Of a stretch of 64,000 bases of DNA, positions 50,228 to 60,200 are shown one piece after another (position 1 is the first letter of the stretch; each line of letters starts with the position of its first letter). The DNA is from Lujinxingia vulgaris. Its GTDB lineage: Bacteria; Myxococcota_A; Bradymonadia; Bradymonadales; Bradymonadaceae. The translations under genes were made by a program, and so were the position numbers. The stretch is from positions 18,930 to 82,929 of the forward strand of contig NZ_VOSL01000145.1 in assembly GCF_007997005.1 (NCBI RefSeq), read 5' to 3'. The notes under the pieces are model-generated. The model worked only from the letters and a program-made list of their open reading frames with translations, did not search any database and was not told the DNA's origin.

Positions 50228-50845
50228 ATGGTGATGGGTCAAGAGGTCGGGCTGAGGGGGATCTGGGCGCTGGAGCGCAAGCCGCTGAGTGACGCCGAAG
50301 GTGTGCGTGAGCTGTGGGCCGGGGCGCTGCTGGCGACTGGGGAGGAGGCGGTTGACTACGATCTGAATCAGCGGGGGCAGTGGCGCGCCTTCGACGCGGA
50401 TCGGCTCATCGTCGATACGCTCACCCAGCGCACGCAGCTTGTGATGGTGCGACTCGCCAGCGGTGGAGTGCTCGCGCTCTCGACGGGCAAACATGGTGAG
50501 CGGCCGCGCCTTGTCGCCGAGCTCCGGGTGACATCCACCGAGCACTCGAAGCGCGTCGACGCGTTGACCTCGGCCGCCGTTCAGTTGATGCACTCCCGGC
50601 TCGTCTTCGCTCGCCACGACCAGAGCGAGGGCGCCGCTTATGACGAGGCCGTCTGCGTGTTTCTGGCGAGCTCCGGCGAGCTCCCGCAGCGTCTTCGGTC
50701 GCTGCAGGCAGCGATCCCAAAGCTGGACGTGCAATCGACACCCGCAGGATGGCAGGCCAGGGTGAGCCCCGAGGCGCTCAGCCCCTCCGCGCGCTCCGAC
50801 TGGCAAGCGTTCTGTGACGCGATCAGCGCCGACGTCCTGACCTGA
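50228..50845 (+). CDS. Hypothetical soluble protein (205 aa)
   Basis: A 205-residue protein of unknown family, mixed alpha/beta, without signal peptide or TM helix. It ends in Ala/Ser-rich helices (SPEALSPSARSDWQAFCDAIS). Possible starts are ATG 50228, GTG 50231 and ATG 50234; the first has GGGA upstream. It stands alone between pncB (-) and the dCMP deaminase. Confidence 0.55.
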   Translation: MVMGQEVGLRGIWALERKPLSDAEGVRELWAGALLATGEEAVDYDLNQRGQWRAFDADRLIVDTLTQRTQLVMVRLASGGVLALSTGKHGERPRLVAELRVTSTEHSKRVDALTSAAVQLMHSRLVFARHDQSEGAAYDEAVCVFLASSGELPQRLRSLQAAIPKLDVQSTPAGWQARVSPEALSPSARSDWQAFCDAISADVLT

Positions 50846-51015
50846 GATCGAGCTGGCCCCATCGCCTCGCTCACGCTACTCAAGATCTTCGGACGCACGG
50901 GCGCAACCCCCTCGGTGAGCGATGCGCCGGACATTGTGACGCCGTCGACGATAGCTCCCGGCGTCCTACGAGAAGCCTGTAGATCAAAATCCCCCCGACC
51001 TCCGGAGGTTCTTCG

Positions 51016-51480
51016 ATGGATGATCGCGCCAGCTGGGACGACTACTTCATGGCGATCGCCCGACAGGTCGCCACCCGCGCCACCTGCGATCGCAAACACG
51101 TGGGCGCGGTGATCGTGCGCGAGCGTACGATCCTCTCTACCGGCTACAACGGCAGCGTGCGCGGGCTGGAGCACTGCGATGAGGTCGGCCATATGATGGA
51201 GGCTGGCCACTGTGTGCGCACCATCCACGCCGAGGCCAACGCCATCATTCAGGCCGCACGAAACGGCGTGGCCATCGGCGGGGCCGACATCTACATCACC
51301 GCCTCGCCATGCTGGCAGTGCTTTAAGATGATCGCCAACGCCGGTATCCAGCGCATCATCTTCGGGGAGTTTTACCGCGACGCGCGCATCTACGAGGTGG
51401 CGAAGACCCTGGGGATCGAGCTTTTGCAGCTGAAAACAGGCGAAGAACCCCCGGTTGAAGAAAAGTTGCCCGCAGAGTGA
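51016..51480 (+). CDS. dCMP deaminase
   Basis: A 154-residue zinc deaminase of the dCMP/ComEB group, which turns dCMP into dUMP for thymidylate synthesis. The zinc site is HAEANAIIQAAR (His and catalytic Glu) and SPCWQC (two Cys), and GYNGSVRGLEHCDEVGH is the family's second conserved block. ATG 51016 has GGAGG at about 7 nt. The tRNA-Phe promoter starts 10 bp after its stop. Confidence 0.93.
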   Translation: MDDRASWDDYFMAIARQVATRATCDRKHVGAVIVRERTILSTGYNGSVRGLEHCDEVGHMMEAGHCVRTIHAEANAIIQAARNGVAIGGADIYITASPCWQCFKMIANAGIQRIIFGEFYRDARIYEVAKTLGIELLQLKTGEEPPVEEKLPAE

Positions 51481-51489
51481 TAAAAGCTC

Positions 51490-51518
51490 TTGACGCCCGA
51501 AAAGGGCAGCCCTATAAG
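51490..51518 (+). promoter_or_regulatory. Promoter of tRNA-Phe
   Basis: TTGACG (51490-51495), a 17-bp spacer and TATAAG (51513-51518), 41 bp before the tRNA. It is the best consensus promoter of the window. Confidence 0.7.
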
Positions 51519-51558
51519 ACACATCCTGCCGCTGAGGAACACTCCAAGACGGCACGGC

Positions 51559-51631
51559 GCGAAGGTAGCTCAGCAGGTAGAGCACGGCCCTGAAAAGGCC
51601 GGTGTCGGCGGTTCGAGCCCGCCCCTTCGCA
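51559..51631 (+). tRNA. tRNA-Phe (anticodon GAA)
   Basis: A 73-nt tRNA. Acceptor GCGAAGG pairs with CCTTCGC, D-stem GCTC/GAGC, anticodon stem CGGCC/GGCCG with loop CTGAAAA (GAA at 34-36), variable GTGTC and T-arm GGCGG/CCGCC. CCA is not encoded. Confidence 0.97.
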
Positions 51632-51651
51632 CTCCAGAACGAACGCCCCTT

Positions 51652-51686
51652 AAAAGCCCGCCCTCGCTCAACGAGGACGGGCTTTT
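51652..51686 (+). terminator. Rho-independent terminator of tRNA-Phe
   Basis: The arms aaaagcccg (51652-51660) and cgggctttt (51678-51686) pair perfectly, with further pairs inside, and end in four T residues. Confidence 0.78.
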
Positions 51687-51726
51687 GACGTTTCTGCTGG
51701 CGCGATCGCCGCCCGGGTCGGCCTGC

Positions 51727-51755
51727 TTGCAAGCATGCCCCCCTTCGGGTAGAAC
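51727..51755 (+). promoter_or_regulatory. Predicted promoter of the Glt/Cgl-like locus
   Basis: TTGCAA (51727-51732), a 17-bp spacer and TAGAAC (51750-51755), about 125 bp before the ATG of the CglB-like gene. It is the only good candidate between the tRNA terminator and the locus. Confidence 0.45.
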
Positions 51756-51879
51756 GGTCCGCCGGATTCATGCGCGCGCCACACTTTTGCCTGCGCCGCG
51801 CCCGGCCTTAACCGGCACGACGACCCGATTTTGAGCGCCGGCGACATCGATGGAACAACCCGCAGTAAGGATTGATGCA

Positions 51880-53514
51880 ATGACATACGGCTTGAGTTCG
51901 AAGCGCAGCCGATCCCGGCGCACCAGGCGTCTGAGCTGGGCGACCCTGGTGGGTCTGGCAGGTGTGACGCTTCTGGGGGCGACGGGCTGCGATACCGTCG
52001 CCAGAATCAGCTTCTCCGAGCGTCGCTTTAACAACGTGCAGCCCGTGAGCTTTGGCGCCGCCGGTGGCCAGTGCGAGGGGTTGACCCAGGGCGGCGAGAT
52101 TGGCTTCGTGCTCATGGCCAATGACAACACGCCGATCAAGCCCGGAGAGGCCATCTCGCAGGGGACTGTGAACCTGGATCGCAACAGCGTGACGTTTAAT
52201 GACGGCGCGGTCTACGCCACGCCTGATCGCGTGTGCGCCAGTGCGGACGAGTGCCCCGATAGCTTCCTCTGCGGAGTGGGGCAAGATGGCGCTCAGGATA
52301 TCGGCAACCGCTGCTACGTCACCTCGACTGTCTCGGCCGCCTCCGATCCAGAGTATATCGGTCAGGATCAGGCCAGCCACGCTTTTGGTGTGCTGGTCTC
52401 CCGCGCGGGTTCCTGGCGTGGCTTCCTCCCCTCGGAGGTCGCCGCGCTTGACCGCGTCGCCAATGAGATGACCGGCGGCGAGTACCCGGTGATCGCCGGT
52501 CCTGATACGCCGCCGCGAGGCGGGCGCGCGACCGACGGTAATAACCGCCGCTACAGTGCGCTCAGCGGTCTGGTCTCCAACTGGGGCGATGTCTCATCTC
52601 TGGTGCGTGAGAGCGGCCGTGAATCGCTCTTTGGGCTGTGGACCTACGGCGGCTCCAGCGGCACGATCTTCTCGCACGTCAACGCTACCACCGGTGGTCA
52701 GCTGTGGACCGGAAGCATCCCGGGGGTCGACTCGGCAGTGCGTGACATGACCTCCGAGAACATCAGCGAGGGCAACCGCAACTTCCTCTACGGCGCGATC
52801 CTTACGGTGCTCGATCAGGGCTTCACCGACACGCGTGTGGCCGACTTTGAGTCGCGCACGCTGGTCGTGCTCACCGACAGCCCGGACGCCTTCCAGTCGA
52901 CGAGTAACAGCGCGCAGAACGTGATCACGCGCGCCAACGAGCTCGGCGTCTCCATCATGCTCGTGCACGTTGACCCGGCGCTCGACAACAACCTGCTGCG
53001 CGACGACTTCATCTACTATCAGGGTAAGCCCACCTGCACCTCCGATGATGAGTGCCGCAACTACGAGACCTGCCGCCAGCCGCAGTTCTTCCGCACGCCC
53101 AACTCGCCGACGGATTCGGTGCAGTACCCGGCCGACACCGAGGCAGCGTATTGCCTGCCGACGCGCGATGAGAACGGGCGCATCGGGCCGGTGGCGGAGT
53201 TCCAGGAGATCGCCTGCGCCACCGGCGGCACCTACAGCTACGTGCCCGCGGCTGAGATTCCGCTGATGCGCAACGCACTTGAGCACCTGCCCGCCTATGT
53301 CGAGGCCGGCTGGAAGGTCGACGTCTCGCTGGGTGCGACCGACACCGACGTGCTCTTCCCCGGGGAGGCCTTCCGCCTTCAGTCGGTGATGAGCGTGGAT
53401 GTCGGCTCGACCAACGACACGTTCAGCTTCGCGCAGAAGGGCAGTGTCAGCGGGGCCTCCGGGGCCGACCCGGCCGCCGCCGATACGCGCGCGACCTTCT
53501 TCACGGCGGAGTGA
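51880..53514 (+). CDS. vWA-like lipoprotein, CglB-like gliding adhesin
   Basis: A 544-residue lipoprotein. A long basic n-region (KRSRSRRTRR) precedes the lipobox LLGATGC (Cys37). Cys-rich stretches (CASADECPDSFLCGVG, CTSDDECRNYETC) flank a vWA-type fold: strand SHAFGVLVSRAGSWRG at the usual MIDAS position and strand TLVVLTDSPDAFQS followed by a helix and LGVSIMLVHVD. This layout fits CglB, the M. xanthus outer-membrane adhesin whose vWA domain contacts the surface during gliding. The first MIDAS Asp is replaced: the strand reads SRAGS rather than DxSxS. ATG 51880 follows AAGGA; an ATG at 51850 lacks an SD. The genes after it are further Glt-like components, which supports the call. Confidence 0.65.
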   Translation: MTYGLSSKRSRSRRTRRLSWATLVGLAGVTLLGATGCDTVARISFSERRFNNVQPVSFGAAGGQCEGLTQGGEIGFVLMANDNTPIKPGEAISQGTVNLDRNSVTFNDGAVYATPDRVCASADECPDSFLCGVGQDGAQDIGNRCYVTSTVSAASDPEYIGQDQASHAFGVLVSRAGSWRGFLPSEVAALDRVANEMTGGEYPVIAGPDTPPRGGRATDGNNRRYSALSGLVSNWGDVSSLVRESGRESLFGLWTYGGSSGTIFSHVNATTGGQLWTGSIPGVDSAVRDMTSENISEGNRNFLYGAILTVLDQGFTDTRVADFESRTLVVLTDSPDAFQSTSNSAQNVITRANELGVSIMLVHVDPALDNNLLRDDFIYYQGKPTCTSDDECRNYETCRQPQFFRTPNSPTDSVQYPADTEAAYCLPTRDENGRIGPVAEFQEIACATGGTYSYVPAAEIPLMRNALEHLPAYVEAGWKVDVSLGATDTDVLFPGEAFRLQSVMSVDVGSTNDTFSFAQKGSVSGASGADPAAADTRATFFTAE

Positions 53515-53570
53515 TCGCGCCGCGACCTTGATGCTTTGATCGAATGAACTACGCAGTAGGAGATAGATCG

Positions 53571-54326
53571 GTGAATGCCAAGCGAATTCAAGTCCCGCTG
53601 TGGGCTCTGGTGGTAGCGCTGACCCTGGCACTTATGGCCACCCCGGCCCTTGCGCAGGAGGCCGCCCCGGCTCCCGAGGGCGCTGAAGCGGCCGCCGAGG
53701 ACGACGGGCTGCCCGAGCTCGACGAAGATGATCCGATGTACTGGGCCGAGATGCGCGAGGTCTACGTGATGCAGCAGCGCGCCTTCCTCAAAGAAGGTAG
53801 GTTTGCGCTGACGCTTTACGGCGGGATCATCCCCAACAACATCTTTGAGCAGTACCTCCCGCTGGGGGTTCGCGCGAACTACTTCCTGCTGGAGAACATC
53901 GGGCTGGAGGTCGCCGGCTCTTACGCGTTCCGTCGCGACACGCAGCTGCGTGAGACCCTTCGCGATGAGACCGGCGCCGACGCTCAGGAAGTGCTCATCG
54001 GTGACGGCCAGGCCTCCCACGTCAACTTCGGCGTGATGTGGAGCCCGGTCTACGGCAAGCTCGCCTACTACAACGACCGCATCATCTACCTGGATATGAA
54101 CGTCTTTGGTGGGGCGGGCATGGTGGTCGCGCAGACCCAGAGCGACTTCAACTCGGGTCGCTCCACCACCGCCAAGCCCGAAGGTGTGCTCGGCGCCGGC
54201 CTCGCTCTTTATGTGGGCGAGCACGCCTCGGTGCGCGCTGACTACCGCCAGTTCATTTTTGCCAAGGTTAACGGCGGCGTGGCCAGGCCCTCCGAGGTCT
54301 CGCTGGGCTTTAGCTGGTTCTTCTAA
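53571..54326 (+). CDS. Outer-membrane beta-barrel, GltA/GltB-CglE-like (first)
   Basis: A 251-residue outer-membrane protein. The signal peptide ends at ALA-QE; an acidic Ala/Glu-rich stretch follows. The barrel domain begins with EVYVMQQRAFLKEGRFALTLYGGIIPNN and runs through alternating strands to a C-terminal LGFSWFF, the terminal aromatic signature for BAM. The pattern F-x-x-x-x-P-x-G-x-R-x-x-Y-F-x-x-x-x-x-G-L-E is that of the deltaproteobacterial OMP family to which GltA/GltB/CglE belong. GTG 53571 has GGAG 8 nt upstream; an ATG at 53544 is possible. It is 57 bp after the CglB-like gene. Confidence 0.72.
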   Translation: MNAKRIQVPLWALVVALTLALMATPALAQEAAPAPEGAEAAAEDDGLPELDEDDPMYWAEMREVYVMQQRAFLKEGRFALTLYGGIIPNNIFEQYLPLGVRANYFLLENIGLEVAGSYAFRRDTQLRETLRDETGADAQEVLIGDGQASHVNFGVMWSPVYGKLAYYNDRIIYLDMNVFGGAGMVVAQTQSDFNSGRSTTAKPEGVLGAGLALYVGEHASVRADYRQFIFAKVNGGVARPSEVSLGFSWFF

Positions 54327-54400
54327 GGGTGCGCGCTGTGCACCGGGAGCTGCCCGCCAGGCGGGCGACGATGATTGACAGGTCTACAGAAGGTTCTTTC

Positions 54401-55147
54401 ATGACGACCGTGAAGTTTAAATGGAGCGCCATCGCGGTGCTCGTAGCCGCCGCCACCGCGCTCAGCGCCTCGCCGGCCGCTGCGCAGCAGGCCCTCGATG
54501 AGGAGCTTGAGCAGTACTGGACCAGCGAGCGCGATCTTCGCGTGCTGCGCGATCGTCTCTACGATCGTGAAGGCCGCATTGGTGCGGGGATCTACACCGG
54601 GCTGATGAGCAGCGAGCCATTCTATTACTACATCCCGGTTGGTGGCCGGGTCAGTTACCACTTCAGCGACCAGCTGGGCGTGGAGGTGGGCGGCGCGTTT
54701 ATGAACGCCGAGGGCGTGCTCACGCGCAATACGCAGCTGATGGACTTTTTGATCAGCGACCGCGGCGAGGGATTTGATCCCGCCACTGACACCGAAGACC
54801 GCTTCTTGTGGCGCGCCAACGCCGTGGTCACCTGGAGCCCCTTCTACGGCAAGCTGGCGCTCTTGCAGCGCAAGCTCTCGCACTTCGACCTCAACGTCGC
54901 CGCGGGTCTGGGCGCGGTGAGCGTGGAGCGCCCCGACATCACCCGGGAGAGCGCCTCGACCAAGCTCACCGTCGAAGGTGTGCTGGGCGTCGGCGCGCAC
55001 TTCTTTGTGACCCCGGATTTGACCGTGCGTCTCGACGGCCGGGGCTACCTCTACCGCGGCGCGCAGTTTAGCCATAACGAAGATTCGTTCTTCGGTCAGC
55101 TGCGCCTTCCGGTGGAGTTTCTGGTCGGTGCCTCGTACCACTTCTAA
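54401..55147 (+). CDS. Outer-membrane beta-barrel, GltA/GltB-CglE-like (second)
   Basis: A 248-residue outer-membrane protein related in design to its upstream neighbour: signal peptide ending AAA-QQ, segment EQYWTSERDLRVLRDRLYD then barrel strands (YYYIPVGGRVSYHFSDQLGVEVGG) and a C-terminal FLVGASYHF. Both genes keep the motif of a conserved YGKLA(Y/L) strand (WSPVYGKLAYY and WSPFYGKLALL), so they are paralogues. In M. xanthus GltA and GltB are a pair of OM barrels that form a subcomplex with GltC. ATG 54401 follows AGAAGG. Confidence 0.72.
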   Translation: MTTVKFKWSAIAVLVAAATALSASPAAAQQALDEELEQYWTSERDLRVLRDRLYDREGRIGAGIYTGLMSSEPFYYYIPVGGRVSYHFSDQLGVEVGGAFMNAEGVLTRNTQLMDFLISDRGEGFDPATDTEDRFLWRANAVVTWSPFYGKLALLQRKLSHFDLNVAAGLGAVSVERPDITRESASTKLTVEGVLGVGAHFFVTPDLTVRLDGRGYLYRGAQFSHNEDSFFGQLRLPVEFLVGASYHF

Positions 55148-55218
55148 TGGATGACACCGGAGAGGGGCGCCTGACGCCGCCGGTCAATTCGATAAACGCG
55201 CAAGCAGGAAGACAGTCT

Positions 55219-57201
55219 ATGCAGGGACTCAATCTCAAGACGCATACACGCCCCGCAGCAGCACGAGGGGCTCGGCAGAGCCGGTGGGTTCGACGCCTGA
55301 TCGGCGCCCTGATCTGTGTGACGCTGGTGGCCGGCACGGCCTCCACGGCGTTCGCACTCGATAAGAACCAGATCGTGCAGATGACGAAGCTGGGCCTCGA
55401 TGATCGCGCCATTATGGGAGCGATTGACTCGGCCGGTGACGACATCTCGCTCACCGCCGAGGACGTTGAAGATCTGCGCGAGCAGGGCGTCAGCGACCAG
55501 GTCATCGACCACCTGCGCCGCCGCGGCATGATCGCCGGCGAGAGCGCTCCGGCAGACCAGGCCCCCGCCGATGAGGAGATCGATCCTCTGGCGCCGGCGC
55601 CCGCGCCGGCTCCGGCCGAAGGCGAGTCGGACTACGAGCGCGAAGAGCGCGAGCGTCTGGAGGCCGAGCGTCAGGCCGAGATCGAGCGCCGCGCCAACGA
55701 GCTCAACGCCCAGCGCGAGGCCGAGGCCGAGCGTCAGCGTCAGCTTGAGCGCGCCGCCGGCCAGCTGCCGCGCGCCGCCCAGATCGTGCGCGATGGCAAC
55801 AACATGGAAGGCGCGCGCATGTACCTGGAGTTCCTCTCGTACGAGCCCGAGCAAGGCTCGGAGAACTGGTACGAGGCGACCTTCGGTCTGGCCAAGGCGC
55901 TCTACCAGGAGGGCATCCTCTCCGGCGCCTCGACGCCGCTGCTCGAAGTGCTGATGGCGGGCGCCGACCGGCCCCACTTTGTGGAAGCCTTCCGCATGCT
56001 CGAAGAGCTCAGCTCGCGCATCGGCTACAACCCGCCCATCCTCGAAGAGCTGACCCGCTTCTATGTGGGCGATAAGAACGAGCGCTTCCAGGCCGAGTTC
56101 AACTACTACATGGGCAAGTTCTTCTACGGTTATAACCGTATGGATCTGGCCCTTGAGTACCTCGATCAAGTGCCCGAGAGCGCCACGGATTACCCCGAGT
56201 CGCGCTACCTGGCCGGTGTCGCCCGCCTGGACCCGGCGGTCAACGATATCCCCGGCGCTCTGCGTAACTTCGAGGCGGCGATTCTCGCTGCCGAAGCCGC
56301 CCCCGGTGGAAACGAAGACATTCTGCAGCTGGGCTACCTGGCGCTGGCGCGTGTCTTCTTCGAGGTCGGTTTCTTCGATGTCGCGCTTTTCTACTACCAG
56401 AAGATTCCCTCGGAGAGCTCCCGTCACGCCGACGCCGTGTTCGAATCGGCGTGGAGCTACTTCATGAAGAACGACTTCAAGCGCGCGCTGGGGACCTTCC
56501 ACACCCTGCAGAGCCCCTACTACTCGCAGCGCTACTACCCGGATCTCTACATCCTGGAGTCGACCGTCTACCTGAACCAGTGCATGTTCCCCAAGAGCCA
56601 GCGCGCGCTCGCCGAGTTCAAGAGCCGCTACCTGGATCAGCGCCCGCTCTTGCAGGCCTACCTGGAGAACACGTTTGAGCCCGAGGCGTACTGGCAGATG
56701 ATGGAAGATGCCTACAAGCCTGGCCAAAGCGCGCCGATCCCGCGCCTGTTCACCAACGCGGTGCTCGAGAGCCTTCCCTTCTACAATGTGCACCGGGTGG
56801 TGCGCGCGCTGCAGGCCGAGCGGGCCGCGCTCAACGCCAACATCTCGGCGCTTGGCGACTTCGGTCAGCAGGTGCTTGAGCGGGTCGAAGAGCAGCTTGA
56901 GCTCAAGGTCCAGGAAGGGGGCATTATCGTTCAGCAGCGGCTCACCGCTGTGGACCAGGAGTTGGAGAACTGGGAATTGCGCTCCCTGCAGATCGAGTTT
57001 GATATCGATAGTGAGGAGCGCCAGCAGCTCCAGCAGCGTCTTCAGAACCCGAACTACGAGGCACCTGAAGCCGCCGAAGCCGGCACCACGCTGATGGTCG
57101 TCGCCGACGACTGGCAGCCCTGGCCCTTTGAGGGCGAGTACTGGCTTGATGAGGTCGCGAGTTACCGCAGTCAGATGCGCACGGAGTGCATTGAACAATG
57201 A
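55219..57201 (+). CDS. Periplasmic TPR protein, GltC-like
   Basis: A 660-residue exported protein. Signal peptide GALICVTLVAGTASTAFA ends before LDKNQ. A small helical module (KNQIVQMTKLGLDDRAIMGAI ... AEDVEDLREQGVSDQVIDHL) precedes an acidic/Ala-Pro linker, a coiled coil (EREERERLEAERQAEIERR) and TPR-like helical pairs (YLALARVFFEVGFFDVALFYYQKIP) through about residue 500. A C-terminal helix and a short domain follow. Size, TPR content and position between the OM barrels and the GltD-like gene match GltC, the periplasmic partner of GltA/GltB. ATG 55219 has AGGAAG; the ATG at 55147 lies immediately after the previous stop. Its stop overlaps the next ATG (ATGA). Confidence 0.7.
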   Translation: MQGLNLKTHTRPAAARGARQSRWVRRLIGALICVTLVAGTASTAFALDKNQIVQMTKLGLDDRAIMGAIDSAGDDISLTAEDVEDLREQGVSDQVIDHLRRRGMIAGESAPADQAPADEEIDPLAPAPAPAPAEGESDYEREERERLEAERQAEIERRANELNAQREAEAERQRQLERAAGQLPRAAQIVRDGNNMEGARMYLEFLSYEPEQGSENWYEATFGLAKALYQEGILSGASTPLLEVLMAGADRPHFVEAFRMLEELSSRIGYNPPILEELTRFYVGDKNERFQAEFNYYMGKFFYGYNRMDLALEYLDQVPESATDYPESRYLAGVARLDPAVNDIPGALRNFEAAILAAEAAPGGNEDILQLGYLALARVFFEVGFFDVALFYYQKIPSESSRHADAVFESAWSYFMKNDFKRALGTFHTLQSPYYSQRYYPDLYILESTVYLNQCMFPKSQRALAEFKSRYLDQRPLLQAYLENTFEPEAYWQMMEDAYKPGQSAPIPRLFTNAVLESLPFYNVHRVVRALQAERAALNANISALGDFGQQVLERVEEQLELKVQEGGIIVQQRLTAVDQELENWELRSLQIEFDIDSEERQQLQQRLQNPNYEAPEAAEAGTTLMVVADDWQPWPFEGEYWLDEVASYRSQMRTECIEQ

Positions 57202-60200
57202 AAAACCGTCATACAACCCGCACGATCTTCGGAGCGCTGATGGTGGCGCTTCTCGCCAGCCCCACCGCCGAGGTATGGGCGCAGGATATCAGCGCCCAGG
57301 AGCGTGAGCGCGCCACGACTGACGACATCCTCGACTCGGCCTCGCGTCGCCTCGATGAGCAGGCCGCCGCTGAGAGTGAGCGTGAGGTGGAGTCGGACCT
57401 TGAGGCCGAGACCAACGTCACCCTCGATCAGGTTGAGGATGAGCAGCGCACCATGACGGTCGAAGAGATCGAGGCGCTCAAGCGACGCCTCGAAGCTCAG
57501 AACCGGCGCATGATCACGCAGCTCGACGAGATCATCGCGCGCTCTCCCTACGCCGCTCAGAAGCCGGACTGGATGTTCCAGAAGGCCGAGCTGCTCTGGG
57601 AGCTGCGCAACATGGAGTACGTGCGGGCCCGTACCGAGTACAACGCGTGTCTGGACGCGGTCTACGAGGGCACCCTCGATGAGAGCGAGTGCCCCGAGCC
57701 GATGCCCGACTACAGCGAGGCACAGGCGATCTACGAAGATATCCTGCGGGAGTACCCGGACTACAATCGCCTCGATGAGGTCATCTTCCGTCTGGGGAGC
57801 GGGCTGATCGAGGCCAACCAGGGTGCGCAGGCCGTGGGCTACCTGCAGCGTCTGGTGACGAACTACCCGAACTCGCGCTACCTCCCCGACGCCTACCTGG
57901 CGCTGGGTGAGTTCTTCTTCGACCAGCAGCAGGCTGGCGTGGCGAAGATGAACTACGAGAAAGTGCTCAACTACGAGCAGTACCGCAACTACGACTACGC
58001 CCTCTACAAGCTGGCCTGGTCGCACTTCAATAATGGTGAGCACCGCGAGAGCGCCGATACCTTCAAGCAGGTGATCGCGCGCGCCGACTCGGCGGCCTGG
58101 AACTTCCTTCAGACCCAGGCGAGCAACGACCTGATGCTGGCCCTGGCCGAGATCGACGACGGCTGGATCGAGGCTCGGGACTACTTCACCGAGATCCGCG
58201 ACATCGAATACACCTACGAGCAGATCAGCCGCATGGCCGGCTATCTGGAGCTCCAGGGTAAGGATGCCGACGCGTTGGCCGCCTACGAGTGGTTCCTCGA
58301 CGAGCGCCCCAACGATCCGAGCGTGCCCGATTGGATGGACGCCATCGTGCGTTCGCTGCGTCGCACCAACTTCGAGGCCTACGAAGAGCGCGTGCAGCGC
58401 TACGTGGCCTACCTCAACCCGCAGGGCACCTGGTTCCGCAACAACGCTGACGAAGAGCGGGCGATCAGCAACGCCAACCTTCTGGTGGAGGGCAACCTGG
58501 CGCGACTGGCCAACCACTATCACCGCCAGGCCCAGCGCGGCGGCACGCGCGACGACTATGTGACCGCGGCCGATTACTACCAGCAGTTCATCGACCGATT
58601 CCCGGAGCATCCGGCCTCGTTCGATATGACCTTCTTCCTGGGTGAGATTTACCTCTACAACCTGGAAGATTACGAGCGCGCCGCGCTTCAGTATCAGCTG
58701 GTGGTCGACCTCTACAAAGACGACAACATCCCCGAAGAAGCCAAGCCCGAGGAAGTCGAGGCGCTGGTGCGTGACGCGGCCTACGCCGTGGTCAGCTCGT
58801 ACAACGAGCTGGTGAAGCAGCACCACCCCGACTCGATCCTCGTGGAGATGGCCGCGCGAGCCGGTGAGAACCCCGAGCCGACCTCGCAGAGCATGGGCTC
58901 AGCAGCCGACGCTGGCGAGACCCCGCCGATTCCCCGCACCGACCTGCTCAAGTACGAGCAGGGCTTTGTGGAGGCGAGCGACCAGTTCTCGGAGATGTAC
59001 CCGACGGAAGACGTGACCCCCACGGTCGATTACGTGGCCGCCGAGGTCTACAAGAGCCGCGGACACTACGACAACTGCGTGCCGCGTTACGAGAGCATCA
59101 TTGAGAACGCGCCGCGCCACACCTACGCCAGCTACGCGGGCAACAGCCTTCTGGAGGCGAACTACCGCCTGCAGCGCTGGGATGAGGTGGAGAAGTGGGC
59201 CCGTCACCTGCTCGAGAACGAGATCTTTGACGTGACGCCGCGTGAGAGCCTTACCCAGGCGATTGCGTTTGCGATCAACGAGAAGGCCATCGACCTCAAA
59301 GAAGAGGATAAGGTCGACGAAGCCGCCGCCGAGATGCTGCGCCTTGCCGGGGAGTTCCCCGACTCGGAGTTCGCGCCCGGTGCGGTGTTCAACGCCGCGG
59401 CGATCTACGAGGGTGGCAACGAGGTCAACCGCGCTGTGGAGCTGTACCAGCGCGTCATCGAGACCTACCCGGAGTCGGAGCAGGCCCCCAACGCGCTCTA
59501 CGTTCTCGGGTTGATCTTTGAGTCCCGCGCCGACCTCTCGCAGGCCGCCACCTACTTCGCGCGTCTGGGCGAAGAGAACTACCGCAGCTACGAGAACGCC
59601 GGCGATGCGGTGTACAATGCCGCCGTCCTGCGCACCGCGATGGAGCAGTGGGACGAGGCGATCGCGACCTACGAGTCCTACCTGGAGTACTTCGGGGAGG
59701 AGATCGAGGACGAGGAAGAGAACACCATCGAGCTTGAGATGGCCTTCCTTGAGAAGAACCGCGAGAACCGGGAAGCCGCGCGCACCCGCTTTGAGGAGTT
59801 CCTCAAGAAGGACACCATCAAGGGCGCCGAGCGCGTCGAGGTGAACCTGGAGCTGGGGCTACTCGCCGAGCAGATGCAGCCCCGCAACTGGGAAGAGGTG
59901 GCCGACGGGTACTTCACCAGCGCGGTTAGCACCTGGAAGGAGCTCGACGAAGAGGGCCAGAACGCCAGTCGGCAGTTTGCCGCTCAGGCGCGCTTCCACC
60001 AGGGTGAGGCCATCTTCCGTAAGTTCAAGGCCGTGGAGCTCTCCTTCCCGGTGCGGACGCTGACGCGGACCGCGCAGGAGAAGGGTCAGTACCAGCTCGA
60101 CGCTGAAGAGGTCTTCGCCGAAGTCATCCAGATGAAGAGCCCGCGCTGGGTTGCTGCTGCCGCCTACCGCATCGGTCAGGCCTATAAGGACTTTGCCGAA

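Noticed and set aside
55144..57216. 690-residue minus-strand ORF opposite the GltC-like gene
   Set aside because: It mirrors the codon periodicity of the plus-strand TPR gene; the plus frame has a signal peptide, SD and known fold.
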